Shown piece after piece: positions 11,319 through 21,814 of a stretch of DNA of 64,000 nt. The notes below the pieces were generated by a model, which was not told where the DNA came from, did no database searches, and saw only the letters and a program-made list of their open reading frames with translations. Origin of the DNA: Rana temporaria (lineage: Eukaryota > Chordata > Amphibia > Anura > Ranidae); contig NC_053492.1 of NCBI RefSeq assembly GCF_905171775.1, forward strand, positions 181,634,778 through 181,698,777, written 5' to 3'. A program made the position numbers and the translations under genes. Position 1 is the first letter of the stretch, and each line of letters begins with the position of its first letter.

Positions 11319-11935
11319 ATAGCAAACAATTTGGGGTGTTTGCGGCAAATTCGAAAGCCACGCAACACCCTTTAAAAGTCTATGGGAGAAATCAAAAGTG
11401 CTAATTTTAAAGGCTTATATGCATGGTATTGTCATAAAAAGTGTTTGGGGACCTGGGTCCTGCCCCAGGAGACATGTATTAATACAAATATTTTTTTTTT
11501 AAATGGCAGTTTTTTCGGGAGCAGTGATTTTAATAATGCTTAAAGTGAAACAATAAAAGTGAAATATTCCTTTAGATTTCGTACCTGGGGGTGTCTATAG
11601 TATGCCTGTAAAGTAGCGCATTTTCCCGTGATTAGAAAAGTCCCTGCAGCAAAATGAAATTTCTAAAGGAAAAAAGTAATTTAAAACTGCTCGGGGCTTT
11701 AATGAATTGCCGGGTCCTACAATACAGATAAGTCATTGAAAAAAACAGCATGGGTTCCCCCCCAGTCCTTTACCAGGTCCTTTGGGCCTGGTATGAATAT
11801 TAAGGGAAACCCTGAACAAAAATGTATAAAAAAATGCGCGGGGGTCCCCCAAATTCCATACAAGGCCCTTCAGCCCCCTTTAACAAAGGGGACCCTTAGA
11901 TCCCGGCCCCCTATGTGAATTGGTAACGGGGTACA
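11319..11935. mobile_element. fold-back repeat, internally deleted partial copy
   Basis: Begins in AGCAAACAATTTGGGGTGTT and follows the same order of blocks as the left arm of 11936-14350 (AAAAGTGTTTGGGGACCTGG, GTGAAACAATAAAAGTGAAA, then GGTCTGGTATG-type palindromes). It jumps from about 11870 to CCCCCTTTAACAAAGGGGAC, skipping roughly 400 bp, and ends at a TACATTGT junction. It stands as a direct repeat immediately before the larger copy. Confidence 0.75.
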
Positions 11936-14350
11936 TTGTCGAATAGCGAACAATTTGGGGTGTTCGCAGCAAATTCTAAAGCCACGGAACACCCTTTAAA
12001 AGTCTATGGGAGAAATCAAAAGTGCTAATTTTAAAGGCTTATATGCATGGTATTGTCATAAAAAGTGTTTGGGGACCTGGGTCCTGCCCCAGGGGACACG
12101 TATCAATGCAAAAAAAGTTTTAAAAATTGCAGTTTTTTCGGGATCAGGGATTTTATTAATGCTTAAAGTGAAACAATAAAAGTGAAATATTCCTTTAAAT
12201 TCCGTACCTGGAGGGTGTCTATAGTATGCCTGTAAAGTAGCACATTTTCCCGTGTTTAAAAAAGTCCCTGCAGCAAAATGACTTCTCGCGGCTTTAATGA
12301 ATTCCCACAATACAGATAAGTCATTGAAAAAATGGCATGGGTTACCCTCCAGTCCATTACCAGGCCCTTTGGGTCTGGTATGAATATTAAGGGGAACGGA
12401 ACCCCGAACCAAAATGGATAAAAAAATGCGTTGGGTTCCCCCAAATTCCATACCAGGCCCTTCAGGTCTGGTATGGATATTAAGGGGAACCCTGTGCCAA
12501 ATTAAAAAAAATGGCGTAGGGGTCCCCCTCAAAATCCATACAAGACCCTTCCGGTCTGGTATGGATTTTAAGAGATACCCCGTGCCAAAATAAAAAAAAT
12601 GGCATAGGGGTTCCCCCAAAAATCCATACCAGACCCTTATCTGAGCATGCAACCTGGCAGGCCACAGGAAAAGAGGGGGGGACGAGAGAGCGCCCCCCCC
12701 TTCTGAACCATACCAGGCCACATGCCCTCAACATGGGGAGGTTGCTTTGGGGTCCAAAGCACCATGTCCCCATGTTGATGGGGACAAGGGCCTCATCCCC
12801 ACAACCCTTGCCCTGTGGTTGTGGGGTCTGCGGGTTGGGGGCTTATCAGAATCTGGAAGCCCCCTTTAACAAAGGGGACCCTTAGATCCCGGCCCCCCCA
12901 TGTGAATTGGTAACGGGGTACATTGTACCCCTACCATTTCACAAAAAAGTGTCAAAAATTGTAAAAAAACACAGGAGACAGCTTGGGACAAGTCCTTTAT
13001 TAAAAAAGAAAAAAATCCAGTGATGTACATCCATTCTCGACCCAAGAGGATACGAAAAAAATAAAAATAAAACGCTGCCACGATCCGCCTCCCGTGACGT
13101 ACTCGGATGACCCCGCCCCACTCTGATGCCACGGGGGTTTCCTGCGGAAATCCCAGTGGCGTCAGAGGGGGGCGGGGTCACCCGCACACATCATGGGTGG
13201 CCCTGTCCTCAGCTATTTAAGAGCTGTCATGGCAGGTGTAGTGTCATTCGACGGGCACCTCCCATGGAGGCGGATCGTGGAGACATTTTATTTTTATTTT
13301 TTCCGTATCCCCTCAGTTTGAGAATGGATGTACGTACCTGGATTTTTTTTTTTTAATAAAGGGCTTGTCCCAGGCTGTCTCCTGTGTTTTTTACCATTTA
13401 TGACACTTTTTTTGTGAAATGTTAGGGGTACAATGTACCCCGTTACCAATTTACATAGGGGGAGGGATCTGGGGGTCCCCTTTGTTAAAGGGGGCTTCCA
13501 GATTCCGATAAGCCCCTGCTCGCAGACCCCCACAACCACTGAGCAAGGGTTGTGGGGATGAGGCCCTTGTCCCCATCAACATTGGGACATGGTGCTTTGA
13601 ACCCCAACGCATCCTCTCCATGTTGAGGGCATGTAGCTTGGTACGGTTCAGGAGGGGGGCGCTCTCGTCCCCCTCTCTTTTCCTGTGGCGTGCCAGGTTG
13701 CGTGCTCGGATAAGGGTCTGGTATTGATTTTTAGGGTAAACCCCACGTCATTTTATTTATTTTGGCACGGGATTCCCCTTAAAATCCGTACCAGACCTAG
13801 AGGGTCTGGTATGGATTTTGAAGGGGACCCCTATGCCATTTTTTTTAAAACAATTTGGCGCAGGGTTCCCCTTAATATCCATACCAGACTTGAAGGGCCT
13901 GGTATGGAATGTGGGGGGGTTCCCACGCAATTCATTTTTTTATTTTGGTTCGGGGTTCCCCTTAATATTCATATCAGACCCAAAGGGTCTGGTAATTGAC
14001 TGGGGGGGAACCCATGCTGTTTTTTTCAATGACTTTTCTCTGTATTGCGGGACCCGACAATTCATTATAGTCGCAAGCAGTTTTAATAGACTTTTTTTTC
14101 TTTAGAAATGTCACTTTGCTGCAGGGACTTTTCTAAACACGGGAAAAATTTGCTACTTTACAGGCATATTATAGACACCCCCAGGTACAAAATTTAAAGG
14201 AATATTTCACTTTTATTGTTTCACTTTAAGCATTATTAAAATCACTGCTCCCAAAAAAAGGCAGTTTTTAAAACTTTTTTTTGCATTCATACATGTCCCC
14301 TGGGGCAGGAGCCAGGTCCCCAAAAACTTTTTATGACAATAACTTGCATA
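11936..14350. mobile_element. 2.4 kb fold-back (long inverted repeat) element
   Basis: The left arm (11936 to about 13130) and right arm (about 13140 to 14350) are diverged reverse complements. Matching pairs include GGACCTGGGTCCTGCCCCAG (12072) with GGGGCAGGAGCCAGGTCCCC (14304), and the repeated GGTCTGGTATGGAT modules. The centre is near 13135, around GATGCCACGGGGGTTTCC. Homology to 29167-31468 places it in the same hAT-like family, but this copy lacks both termini. The 221-aa minus frame at 12056-12721 and others are artefacts of the repeated modules. Confidence 0.8.
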
Positions 14351-14352
14351 TT

Positions 14353-15500
14353 TAGTAGGAATGCTCAATAGCATTCCCAGTATTGTTATTCGTTTTTTAT
14401 TATTCTTAACTTTTATTTTAATTTTAATTTTATTATTCCGTACGTCTTTTGGCTCTGCGTAACTTCTGCATACTTTCAGCTATTAAGACCATTCAACTTT
14501 TAAAGTGTTCAGCTCTTTCAGCTAATAATGGGACTTCTTCAACTTTTTTTCTACTATTTATACTTTTTAAAATATTAAGCTTTTAGACACTTTTTTTAAC
14601 ATTGAAGTCAGTGAGAGCATGCTTCAAATCCTTAAAATCTTCTTCCGCTACCAAAAGTTTCAGCTCCTTCATACTTTCATCTACAGATGCCAAACAAACT
14701 TTAAAATGTTCACAAAATATTCAGCTATCCGGCTATGGTGGCATTTATGAAGCAGTGAACAGCGGTGATCCCAAGGATCACCACTGATCACAGCCCATTA
14801 ACAGTTTATGAAACAGAGATAATCGGGAGAGAAGATGTTTGAACTTGTTCTCCCGCCGATTATCTCCACACACAGAGAATCCTCATAGACTGACACAGTA
14901 ACGGCCAGTTTATGAAGCTGCGATCTGAGCATTTCACTGGTGATCTGTGTCAGAATTCACATGCCCCGATTCACCATCTCAGAGGTGGTGAATCGGGGAG
15001 TGAAGAGGAAATCCCGGGGGATCTGAGGAGGAAGGAGGAAGATTTTTTACTTCTTTCTACCTCGTTCAGACCCCCCAACACTGTAATCATGTCCCCCTGT
15101 AATATTTATGTATAATGTGTGTGTATATACATGTATATATAATGTGTGTGTGCGTGTACACATATATATATATATATATATTATGTAGGGGGACTCCTTA
15201 TTTTAATAACATTAACCACGCCGTCTGTCAGTGTACTGAGTGGTGATAATTTATCACTGCTCAATAAACTGACATCTCCGTGTTTCTGTGAATTTCTGGT
15301 ACTGTAATCTCGTAAAGTCTCACGAGATTCCAGTATCAGGGGCCATTCTCCACTGTTTAAAGCATTGGTAGATCGCTTCACTCCTCCAAGGGTGAAGCGA
15401 TCTACTCTGCTTCATAAACTGGCACACAGAGGAGAAAAATCTTCACCGTGATAGCCGGAGAACGAAGCAGTGAATAGATTTCACTGCTTCATAAAAGGAC
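14353..15500. repeat. array of short hairpins with TTTATGAAGC spacers
   Basis: A chain of perfect or near-perfect hairpins occurs at about 100-bp spacing: 14764-14782, 14817-14866, 14964-14998, 15239-15261, 15301-15334, 15369-15403 and 15468-15488. Spacers in the left half carry CAGTTTATGAAGC, in the right half the reverse complement GCTTCATAAACTG, so the array is itself a large inverted repeat centred near the microsatellite at 15111-15185. The left edge at 14353 is approximate. No gene is visible. Probably an unusual MITE. Confidence 0.6.
15111..15185. repeat. GT/TA microsatellite
   Basis: Compound (GT)n and (TA)n run at the centre of the hairpin array. Confidence 0.9.
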
Positions 15501-15669
15501 ACCTATATTTTTTCAGTTTGATATCTTTTACAGTTTTTGTGAAAAAGCTGTTTAAGTTTAGTGATCATTTCAGGAAATGTTATCGATTAAACAGAGTGTC
15601 TATGGGGCTGGTTAGAGTGGATGATGTCATCGCCACAGCACAGAGCTTTAAAAAATTGATCTTTGTTCC

Positions 15670-16100
15670 TTAACTAATTTCCTTATAAATTGCTCTCATG
15701 CCTACAAGATCTACTTGTCATACACAATTTATACATCAAAACTTAGGTATTTTTGTCTAGTTTCAGGCAATGTCAGTTTTGTGATACGCCTTTTACTTTT
15801 GGTTGCTTGAGCTTCCAAATGACAAGAGTTCTACACTTTCTTCCATTGACTGTCCTGTATAAAATTCTTCAGATTTAGACTGTGTGTTGAGTTATTTTGA
15901 GGGGACAGCAAATTGACACTGTTATACAAGCTGTACACTCACTACTTTACATTGTAGCAAAGTGTAATTTCTTCAGTGTTGTCACATAAAAAGATACAAG
16001 AAAAGATTTACACAAATGCAAGGGTTGTACTTACTTTTGTGACATACTGTATGTGATCTCCCGCACACAGAGGGGTGTACTTACTTTTGCGAGATGCTGT
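15670..16100. mobile_element. probable Tc1-like transposon terminus
   Basis: TAGCAAAGTGTAATTTCTTC and the twice-repeated GTACTTACTTTTGTGACATACTGTA-like end (at about 16027 and 16076) resemble the 3' end of a Tc1-like transposon common in fish and frogs, recalled from memory. The doubled terminus suggests two overlapping ends. No transposase frame remains. Confidence 0.45.
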
Positions 16101-16246
16101 ATATATTTATTGTGTTCTATAAGTGGTTACATCACACATGGCATGTGCTGAGGTCTGCAGCAATGAAGGATTTTTGTATTTGAAACTTTAATGTAAATCT
16201 AGACAGTTGAGGGGGTGTAATATTCCCGCTGGGTGGAGTATGCGAT

Positions 16247-16412
16247 CCCCTTACTTTCAATATCACCCCAATCGAGGTGTGATTTTGCCGCGATTGTCAC
16301 CTGACAAATCACAGGACTGCTTTTGGGAAACGGGCGTCCCATCATTTTGTTTGTGTGATTTGTCATGTGACAATGTTGTTCCATGATTGGGGTGTCATTG
16401 AAAGTAATGGGA
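16247..16412. repeat. short fold-back repeat
   Basis: CTTACTTTCAATATCACCCC near 16250 pairs with GGGGTGTCATTGAAAGTAAT near 16389, and CAAATCACA near 16303 pairs with TGTGATTTG near 16353. No target duplication was resolved. Confidence 0.55.
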
Positions 16413-16599
16413 TCACAAGCGTGTCACACGTTTTGCGGCAATTCGGTAAATTGCAGTAATTCTGCCCATGATCCGGTGTGATCGCAGCCAAAGCTAAGCG
16501 TCTTTTATCAGTTGCTGGGTTCACCTTCTATAGATTATGGGGGAACATTTTCTTCCTCAAACATTCCTCACATTCTCTTCATTCTCTTATTTCACCGCT

Positions 16600-16735
16600 A
16601 ATATATACCCAGCATTGACCTTGTATAGCGCTTTTCTCCTTGAGGACTCCAAGTATTGGAGATGGCGTTGGCCAGGAATCGAACCTGGGTCATCTGCTTA
16701 GAAAGCAGCTGTGCTCACCACTGCACCACCAACGC
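16600..16735 (-). mobile_element. tRNA-headed SINE with LINE-like tail
   Basis: On the minus strand a tRNA-like head (16735 to 16665) is followed by a short body and a tail reading AGAAAAGCGCTATACAAGG, which resembles L2-type LINE 3' ends. Such a tail would let an L2 machinery copy it. The left limit is approximate. Confidence 0.55.
16665..16735 (-). tRNA. tRNA-like SINE head or tRNA pseudogene (anticodon position TCT)
   Basis: The 71-nt minus-strand sequence folds into a cloverleaf. It has a perfect 7-bp acceptor stem (GCGTTGG/CCAACGC), a 4-bp D stem (GTGC/GCAC), a 5-bp T stem (CCAGG/CCTGG) with loop TTCGATT, and an anticodon arm GCTGC/GCAGA with one mismatch and loop TTTCTAA. The A and B box regions are present. 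The anticodon would be TCT, yet the body does not look like a standard Arg tRNA. Its SINE context makes a functional gene unlikely. Confidence 0.45.
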
Positions 16736-16744
16736 AAAGGTAGC

Positions 16745-16830
16745 ATGTAGTGTGGGAGGAAAACGGAGTACCCGGAGGAAACCCAGGCAAGCACAGGGAG
16801 AACATGCAAACTCCATGTGTTTTTCCCAGA
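16745..16830 (-). repeat. SINE core-domain fragment
   Basis: GGAGTACCCGGAGGAAACCC and GGGAGAACATGCAAACTCCA are hallmarks of a SINE core widespread in fish and amphibians (recalled, not searched). The order relative to the tRNA-like head at 16665 is inverted compared with the usual arrangement, so this is probably a separate insertion. 16831-17284 shows no supported gene. Confidence 0.5.
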
Positions 16831-17284
16831 ATGCGGATGCACAGGTGTTCCCAGCATCCCATGTAGGCAGTCCCATTGCTGTCAACTGGGGTGCAGTGAC
16901 TGTACCCAATGTAATATCTGTGTGGGTGCCGGTGCACGGCCCTGAACGCACCCAGGATGCGTCCGCGCAACTGCACCCACATGGATGTCCTTTTTGGGGT
17001 TAATGCAGCCCCCACACAGGGTACAGATTCATACACCCCATGTGAGTGAGGCCTTGGACTTATCCATGAAGGACCTCACTGATGGGAAGAGTTCTCATTT
17101 CTCCAGCAGAGAAAGCCTTAAGAAAGCTGGAAAGACTCCTCCCACCTCTGAAGACAAAAAGAGTTCCAGCCTTCACTCATAGCCAGTCCAACACACGCCT
17201 CCAAAACATACCGGCCTCCAACCTCCCCTTATAGCTTTTTTTACAGGTGATTATGTTTGGGCAATGTATTGTCAAAACTTAAAG

Positions 17285-18198
17285 CTTAAAGGGAGAGAGA
17301 GTGTTGGGGCTGGGCAGCTGGGCTACTAGGTGAGTGTCTGAGTGAGCGCAGGCAAGCGGGGGAGCAGAGAGATGACATCATCTCTCACTGTCCACCCTTT
17401 ATCCCTGCACTTCCACCCTCACTGTGTAGGCAGCCGCGGACAGCAGAGAGATGACATCATCTCTGTGCTGCCTGATTCTGGGACACAGCATGGGACAACT
17501 GGAGCAGGTAAGTGAAAATCCGTAACGTGTGACAGACAGGCAAGTGACAAATGTGTGGCAGGTGGCAATTCGCAATGTGTGGCAGGTGACGTGGCAAGTG
17601 ACAATATCACAGCGGTGGCAGGTGACGTGGCAAGTGACAATCTGCAACTTCCGTCAGATGATGTGGTAAGTGACAATCTGCAACAGTGGCAGGTGACATG
17701 GCAAGTGACAACTCGCAACTTGTGGCAAGTGACAACTCGCAACTTGTGGCAGGTGACGTGGCAAGTGACAATCCGCAACTTGTGGCAGGTGACGTGGCAA
17801 GTGACAATCCGCAACGTCTGTCAGGTGAAATGGCAAGTGACAATCCGCAATGTGTGGCAGGCGACGTGGCAAGTGACAATCCGCAATTTGTGGCAGGTGA
17901 CGTGGCAAGTAACAATCTGCAACTTGTGGCAGGTGAAGTGGCAAGTGACAATCCGCAACGTGTGGCAGGCAACGGTGGCACCAGGCTCCCACTGATTCTG
18001 CATTATGGTGAGTTGAACCATTTCATAACAATGTAATAATAGAAATAATGCGTTTCAATCATTCTGACACCATAACAACCATGGTGCTGTGATGATTGAA
18101 GCTCCAACACCAGCCATTTTATCTGAAAAATTGCCCGCAAAAAAAAACATATTTTCTGGAAGTGCCCCTCCCGAGACTAGGCTCTGGATCCGCCCCTG
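17285..18198 (-). mobile_element. hAT-like element carrying a minisatellite, truncated copy
   Basis: This is the reverse-orientation relative of 27252-28446. The right end GGATCCGCCCCTG is intact at 18198. Next to it lie GTGCCCCTCCCGAGAC and a CATTATGGTGAGTTGAACC block, then the minisatellite, then CAGCAGAGAGATGACATCAT blocks. The left terminus is missing. The 8 bp after the right end read GCTCAAGG, with only an imperfect counterpart (GCTTAAAG) near 17284. Confidence 0.75.
17555..17970. repeat. 36-bp minisatellite, ~11 units
   Basis: The unit is GTGGCAGGTGAC + GTGGCAAGTGAC + AATCCGCAACTT, so 36 bp is made of three 12-mers, the first two near-duplicates. Some units lose one 12-mer. As 36 is a multiple of three and the unit lacks stops, long frames stay open on both strands (112-146 codons); these are artefacts. 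Confidence 0.9.
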
Positions 18199-19124
18199 GC
18201 TCAAGGAGCAGTAAATGGGGCATTTATGCCTGTACGCCCATGTACTGATGTAAACCCAGATGCTTCTGTGCATCAGCAGTTATCCAAACATTTGTATACA
18301 ATGTACAGTATTTTCCAGAACTGTGTCACATTTGAGAAATTATACTGTAAGCAGATGCATCAGTAAATGCAGATAGACAGAAGTATCGGCATTTACACGA
18401 GTACTGAGGCATACAGCAATTCACTTGTATAGCCAGCAGCAGGGCAGGACTTAGGGTGGTGGGGGCCCCTGTGCTTGAGTGTTGAAGGGGCCCCCTGGAG
18501 CCGAGAATTGGGGGGGGGATCGAAGATGTTGAGCGAGGGGGGGATCATAGTTGTTGAGCGGGGGGTGCGCATTAAAGTTGTTGAGCGGGGGGAGTGCGCA
18601 TTAAAGTTGTTGAACGGGGGGGTGCCTCTTACCTGTGCACGGAATGTGTCAGCTCTCTTCCCTTCGGCAGACATCCAGACACCGCTCAGGTTCCTCCTGG
18701 GGGGGTTTTGCAGTTGTTGAGAGGGGGGGAGTGCCTCTCACCTGTGCCGACAGCCGGGGCCACAGACTGTCATTAGCCCGGCTGTCGGCTTTCTTCCCTT
18801 CAGCAGCCACAGTCCTCCACAGACCACTCCGGTTCCTCCTGCTTCCGTGCTGCCTCCTCTTGCAGTGTGGAAAGATTAACCCTTTCGCGGGACTGCGGGA
18901 AGAAGCTGTCTTTGCAGGAAAGTCCCGCAGAATCCGTGTATGTTGGGAGGTATGCGCAGGGCCGCCATCAGGAATGTGTAAAGCTTACACAGCTTAAGGC
19001 ATGGGCCCCCTGGAGCAGAGAACCGGGGGGGGGTGTCACCTGAAATTGAGAAGCGGGGGGGGGGCTTCTGCAAATTGAGAAGCCGGGGGAGGCCTTTACA
19101 AAAAAAAGAATAAATAATGAAAAA

Positions 19125-19149
19125 ATATATATATATATATATATATATA
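19125..19149. repeat. TA microsatellite
   Basis: (AT)n run inside the hAT-like element. Confidence 0.9.
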
Positions 19150-19402
19150 AAAAGGGGGTAGCCATCCGGGGCCCTGGGGACCTCTGGGCCCTTTGATAAA
19201 TAGAAAAAAGAAACCTCTGGCCCCTTTAATAAAAAAAATTATAAAAAATACATAAAAAAGGGAGGTTTGCCATCCGGGGCCCTGGGGACCTCTTGGCCTT
19301 TTAATAAAAAATATAAACACAAATAAAAAAAATAAACATTTATTAAAAAAAAAAAAAGGGGGGGTTGCCACATGGGGCCCTGGGGACCTCTGAGCCCTTT
19401 AA

Positions 19403-20398
19403 CCACTTGCCGTCGCCGCACCGTCATAATACGTCCACAAGGTGGCTCTCCTAGGCGAGATCACGTATTATGACGTCCTACCTTTTAGCCGCCACTAGGG
19501 GCGCACGCGAGCCGCCGGAGGCGCGCGCGCGCACCCCCCGCTCGCCCCCGACTCCCGTGCGTGTGCCCGGCGGGCGCGATCGCCGCCGGGCACACGCGAT
19601 CGCTCGGTACAGAGCGGGGAACGGGAGCTGTGTGTGTAAACACACAGCTCTCGTTCCTGTCAGCAGGGGAAATGCTTTTCTTCGGTTCATACAATGTATG
19701 AACCGAGGATCAGTGTTTCCCCTAGTGAGGCCACCCCCCCCCCCACAGTAAGAACACACCCAGGCATACTTAACCCCTTCCCCGCCCCCTAGTGTTAACC
19801 CCTTCACTGCCAGTGGCATTTTTATAGTAATCTAATGCATTTTTATAGCACTGATCGCTATAAAAATGCCAATGGTCCCAAAAATGTGTCAAAAATGTCC
19901 GAAGTGTCCGCCATAATGTCGCAATACCGAAAAAAAAATCGCTGATCGCCGCCATTACTAGTAAAAAAAATATTAATAAAAATGCCATAAAAATACCCCC
20001 TATTTTGTAAACGCTATAACTTTTGCGCAAACCAATCAATAAACGCTTATTGCGATTTTTTTTACGAAAAATATGTAGAAGAATACGTATCGGCCTAAAC
20101 TGAGGAAAAAAAATGTTTTTTTATATATTTTTGGGGGATATTTATTACAGCAAAAAGTAAAAAATATTCATTTTTTTCAAAATTGTCGCTCTATTTTTGT
20201 TTATAGCGCAAAAAATAAAAAACGCAGAGGTGATCAAATACCACCAAAAGAAAGCTCTATTTGTGGGAAAAAAAGGACGCCAATTTTGTTTGGGAGCCAC
20301 GTCGCACGACCGCGCAATTGTCTGTTAAAGCGACGCAGTCCCGAATCGCAAAAAGTACTCTGGTCTTTGGGCAGCAATATGGTCCGGGGGGTAAGTGG
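19403..20398 (+). mobile_element. TTAA MITE (CCACTTAAGG family), full length, nested
   Basis: TTAA at 19399-19402 and 20399-20402 flank CCACTTGCCGTCGCCG and GGGTAAGTGG. It is about 1 kb and contains all family landmarks, including a dyad around TGTGTGTAAACACACA near 19631 and GGTTCATACAATGTATGAACC near 19684. It has no transposase. It must be younger than its hAT-like host. Confidence 0.85.
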
Positions 20399-20511
20399 TT
20401 AATAAAAAAATTATATAAAAAAAATGTAAATTTTTTTATATAAAAAAAAGAAAGAAAAAAAAAAGGGGGGTTGCCAACCGGGGGCCCTGGAGACCTCTGG
20501 GCCCTTTAATA

Positions 20512-20515
<4 letters not shown>

Positions 20516-20563
<48 letters not shown>

Positions 20564-20580
20564 TATAAAAATATATATAA
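20516..20580. repeat. TA microsatellite
   Basis: (TA)n run with a few interruptions, inside the hAT-like element. Confidence 0.9.
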
Positions 20581-20844
20581 TTTTTTTTTATAAAAAACAA
20601 ATAATAAAAGGGGGGGTTGCCGTCCGGGGCCCTAGGGACCTCCAGACCCCTAAAAAAAATCATTTTTTTTTAAAGGGGGTTGCCATCCGGGGCCCCCTAT
20701 TGGGGGGGGCCCATGGGCTTGAGCCCAGTCAAGCCCAATGGTGAGTCCGGCCCTGGCCAGCAGTATGCCCCATCTGCTGCTTCCCAAGCATTTTTAGGCT
20801 AGGCATCATTTATGACTAAAACCGTCTGCATGCATGAGGCCTAA

Positions 20845-21026
20845 GAGCCGGTTCACACTGGGGCGGCACGACTTCGGGGGAGACTCGGCAAGTCGTCTTG
20901 AAGACGACTTCAGAGGCGACTTGCAAAATGACTTCTGTATAGAAGTCAATGCAAGTCGCCCCGAGTCGCCCCCGAAGTCGTACAATAAACTTTTTCTAGG
21001 TCAGAGCGACTTGCGTGAACCGGCTC
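20845..21026. mobile_element. TWA-target MITE with GTTCACAC terminus
   Basis: Ends GAGCCGGTTCACACTG and CGTGAACCGGCTC, with TAA at the left and TTA at the right. The interior folds on GAAGTCGTCTT-type palindromes. 182 bp, non-coding. Confidence 0.75.
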
Positions 21027-21058
21027 TTAATCATTGTACTTATCAGTCACACAGACTA

Positions 21059-21812
21059 TGGGCCAGATTCTCGTACCTCCGCGCAATTTTGGCCAGGCGT
21101 AACGTATCTGATTTACGTTACGCCTCCGCAACTTACACGGGCAAGTGCTGTATTCTCAAAGCACTTGCTCCGTAAGTTGCGGCGGCGTTGCGTAAATCGG
21201 CCGGCGTAAGCCCGCCTAATTCAAATTTGGATCAGGAGGGCGTGTTTTATGTTAAACTACTGTGACCCAACGTGATTGACGTTTTTGCGGAACGGCGCAT
21301 GCGCCGTCCGCGGAATTTCCCAGTGTGCTTTGCTCCAAAGTACGCCGCAAGGACGTCATTGGTTTCGACGTGAACGTAAATGACGTCCAGCCCCATTCAC
21401 GGACGAGTTACGCAAACGACGTAACTTTTTCAAATTTCGACGCGGGAACGACGGCCATACTTAACATTGGTACGCCGCACTTATGCCTCATATAGCAGGG
21501 GTAAATATACGCCGGGAAAAGCCTAACGTAAACGTCGTAACTTTACTGCTTCGGCCGCGCGTACGTTCGGGAATTTGCGTATCTAGCTAATTTGCATACT
21601 CGATGCAGAATTTGACAGAAGTGCCACCTAGCGGTCAGAAAAAATATGCAGTTACGATCCAACGGTGTAAGAGACTTACGCTTGTCGGATCTAATGGATA
21701 TCTATGCGTAACTGATTCTATGAATCAGGCGCATAGATACGACGGCTCGGATTAGGACTTACGACGGCGTACATGGCGCTGCGCTGTCGTAAGTCCTCTG
21801 AGAATCCGGGCG
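21059..21812 (+). mobile_element. 0.7 kb TIR element, copy 2
   Basis: TA at 21057-21058 and 21813-21814. Ends GGGCCAGATTCTC and GAGAATCCGGGCG. It shares the subterminal GGCGGCGTTGCG dyad and the GCCACCTAGCGGTCAG block (21624) with the copy at 1542 and has the same orientation. Non-coding; the 113-aa frame over its left end is spurious. Confidence 0.85.
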
Positions 21813-21814
21813 TA

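Larger units (their letters stand above)
18440..20755. mobile_element. hAT-like element with 8-bp target duplication GCCAGCAG
   Basis: Perfect GCCAGCAG copies lie at 18432-18439 and 20756-20763. The termini are CAGGGCAGGACT and AGTCCGGCCCTG. The interior is a series of modules reading GGGGCCCTGGGGACCTC and TTGAGCGGGGGG, punctuated by A- or T-rich and TA stretches. A second MITE (19403-20398) is nested inside. No transposase is present. An 8-bp duplication and CAGGG ends fit the hAT superfamily. Confidence 0.85.

Noticed and set aside
12056..12721. 221-codon minus-strand frame
   Set aside because: Lies within the fold-back element and is made of GGTCTGGTATG modules; the matching arm and family copies do not keep it open.
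14353..15500. Possible microRNA cluster
   Set aside because: Stems of 8-16 bp are too short for typical pre-miRNA hairpins; better treated as a structured repeat.
16665..16735. Functional tRNA-Arg gene
   Set aside because: The cloverleaf is good, but one anticodon-stem mismatch, an atypical body and a SINE-like continuation make a SINE head or pseudogene more likely; kept only at low confidence.
17555..17970. 36-bp direct repeats suggesting a CRISPR array
   Set aside because: No unique spacers; units are contiguous and degenerate, the context is a eukaryotic transposon, and no cas genes exist.
17555..17995. 146-codon frame with VAGDVASDN-type repeats, superficially a repeat protein
   Set aside because: Same minisatellite in a truncated hAT-like element; overlapping frames of similar length exist on both strands and no start context or domain is seen.
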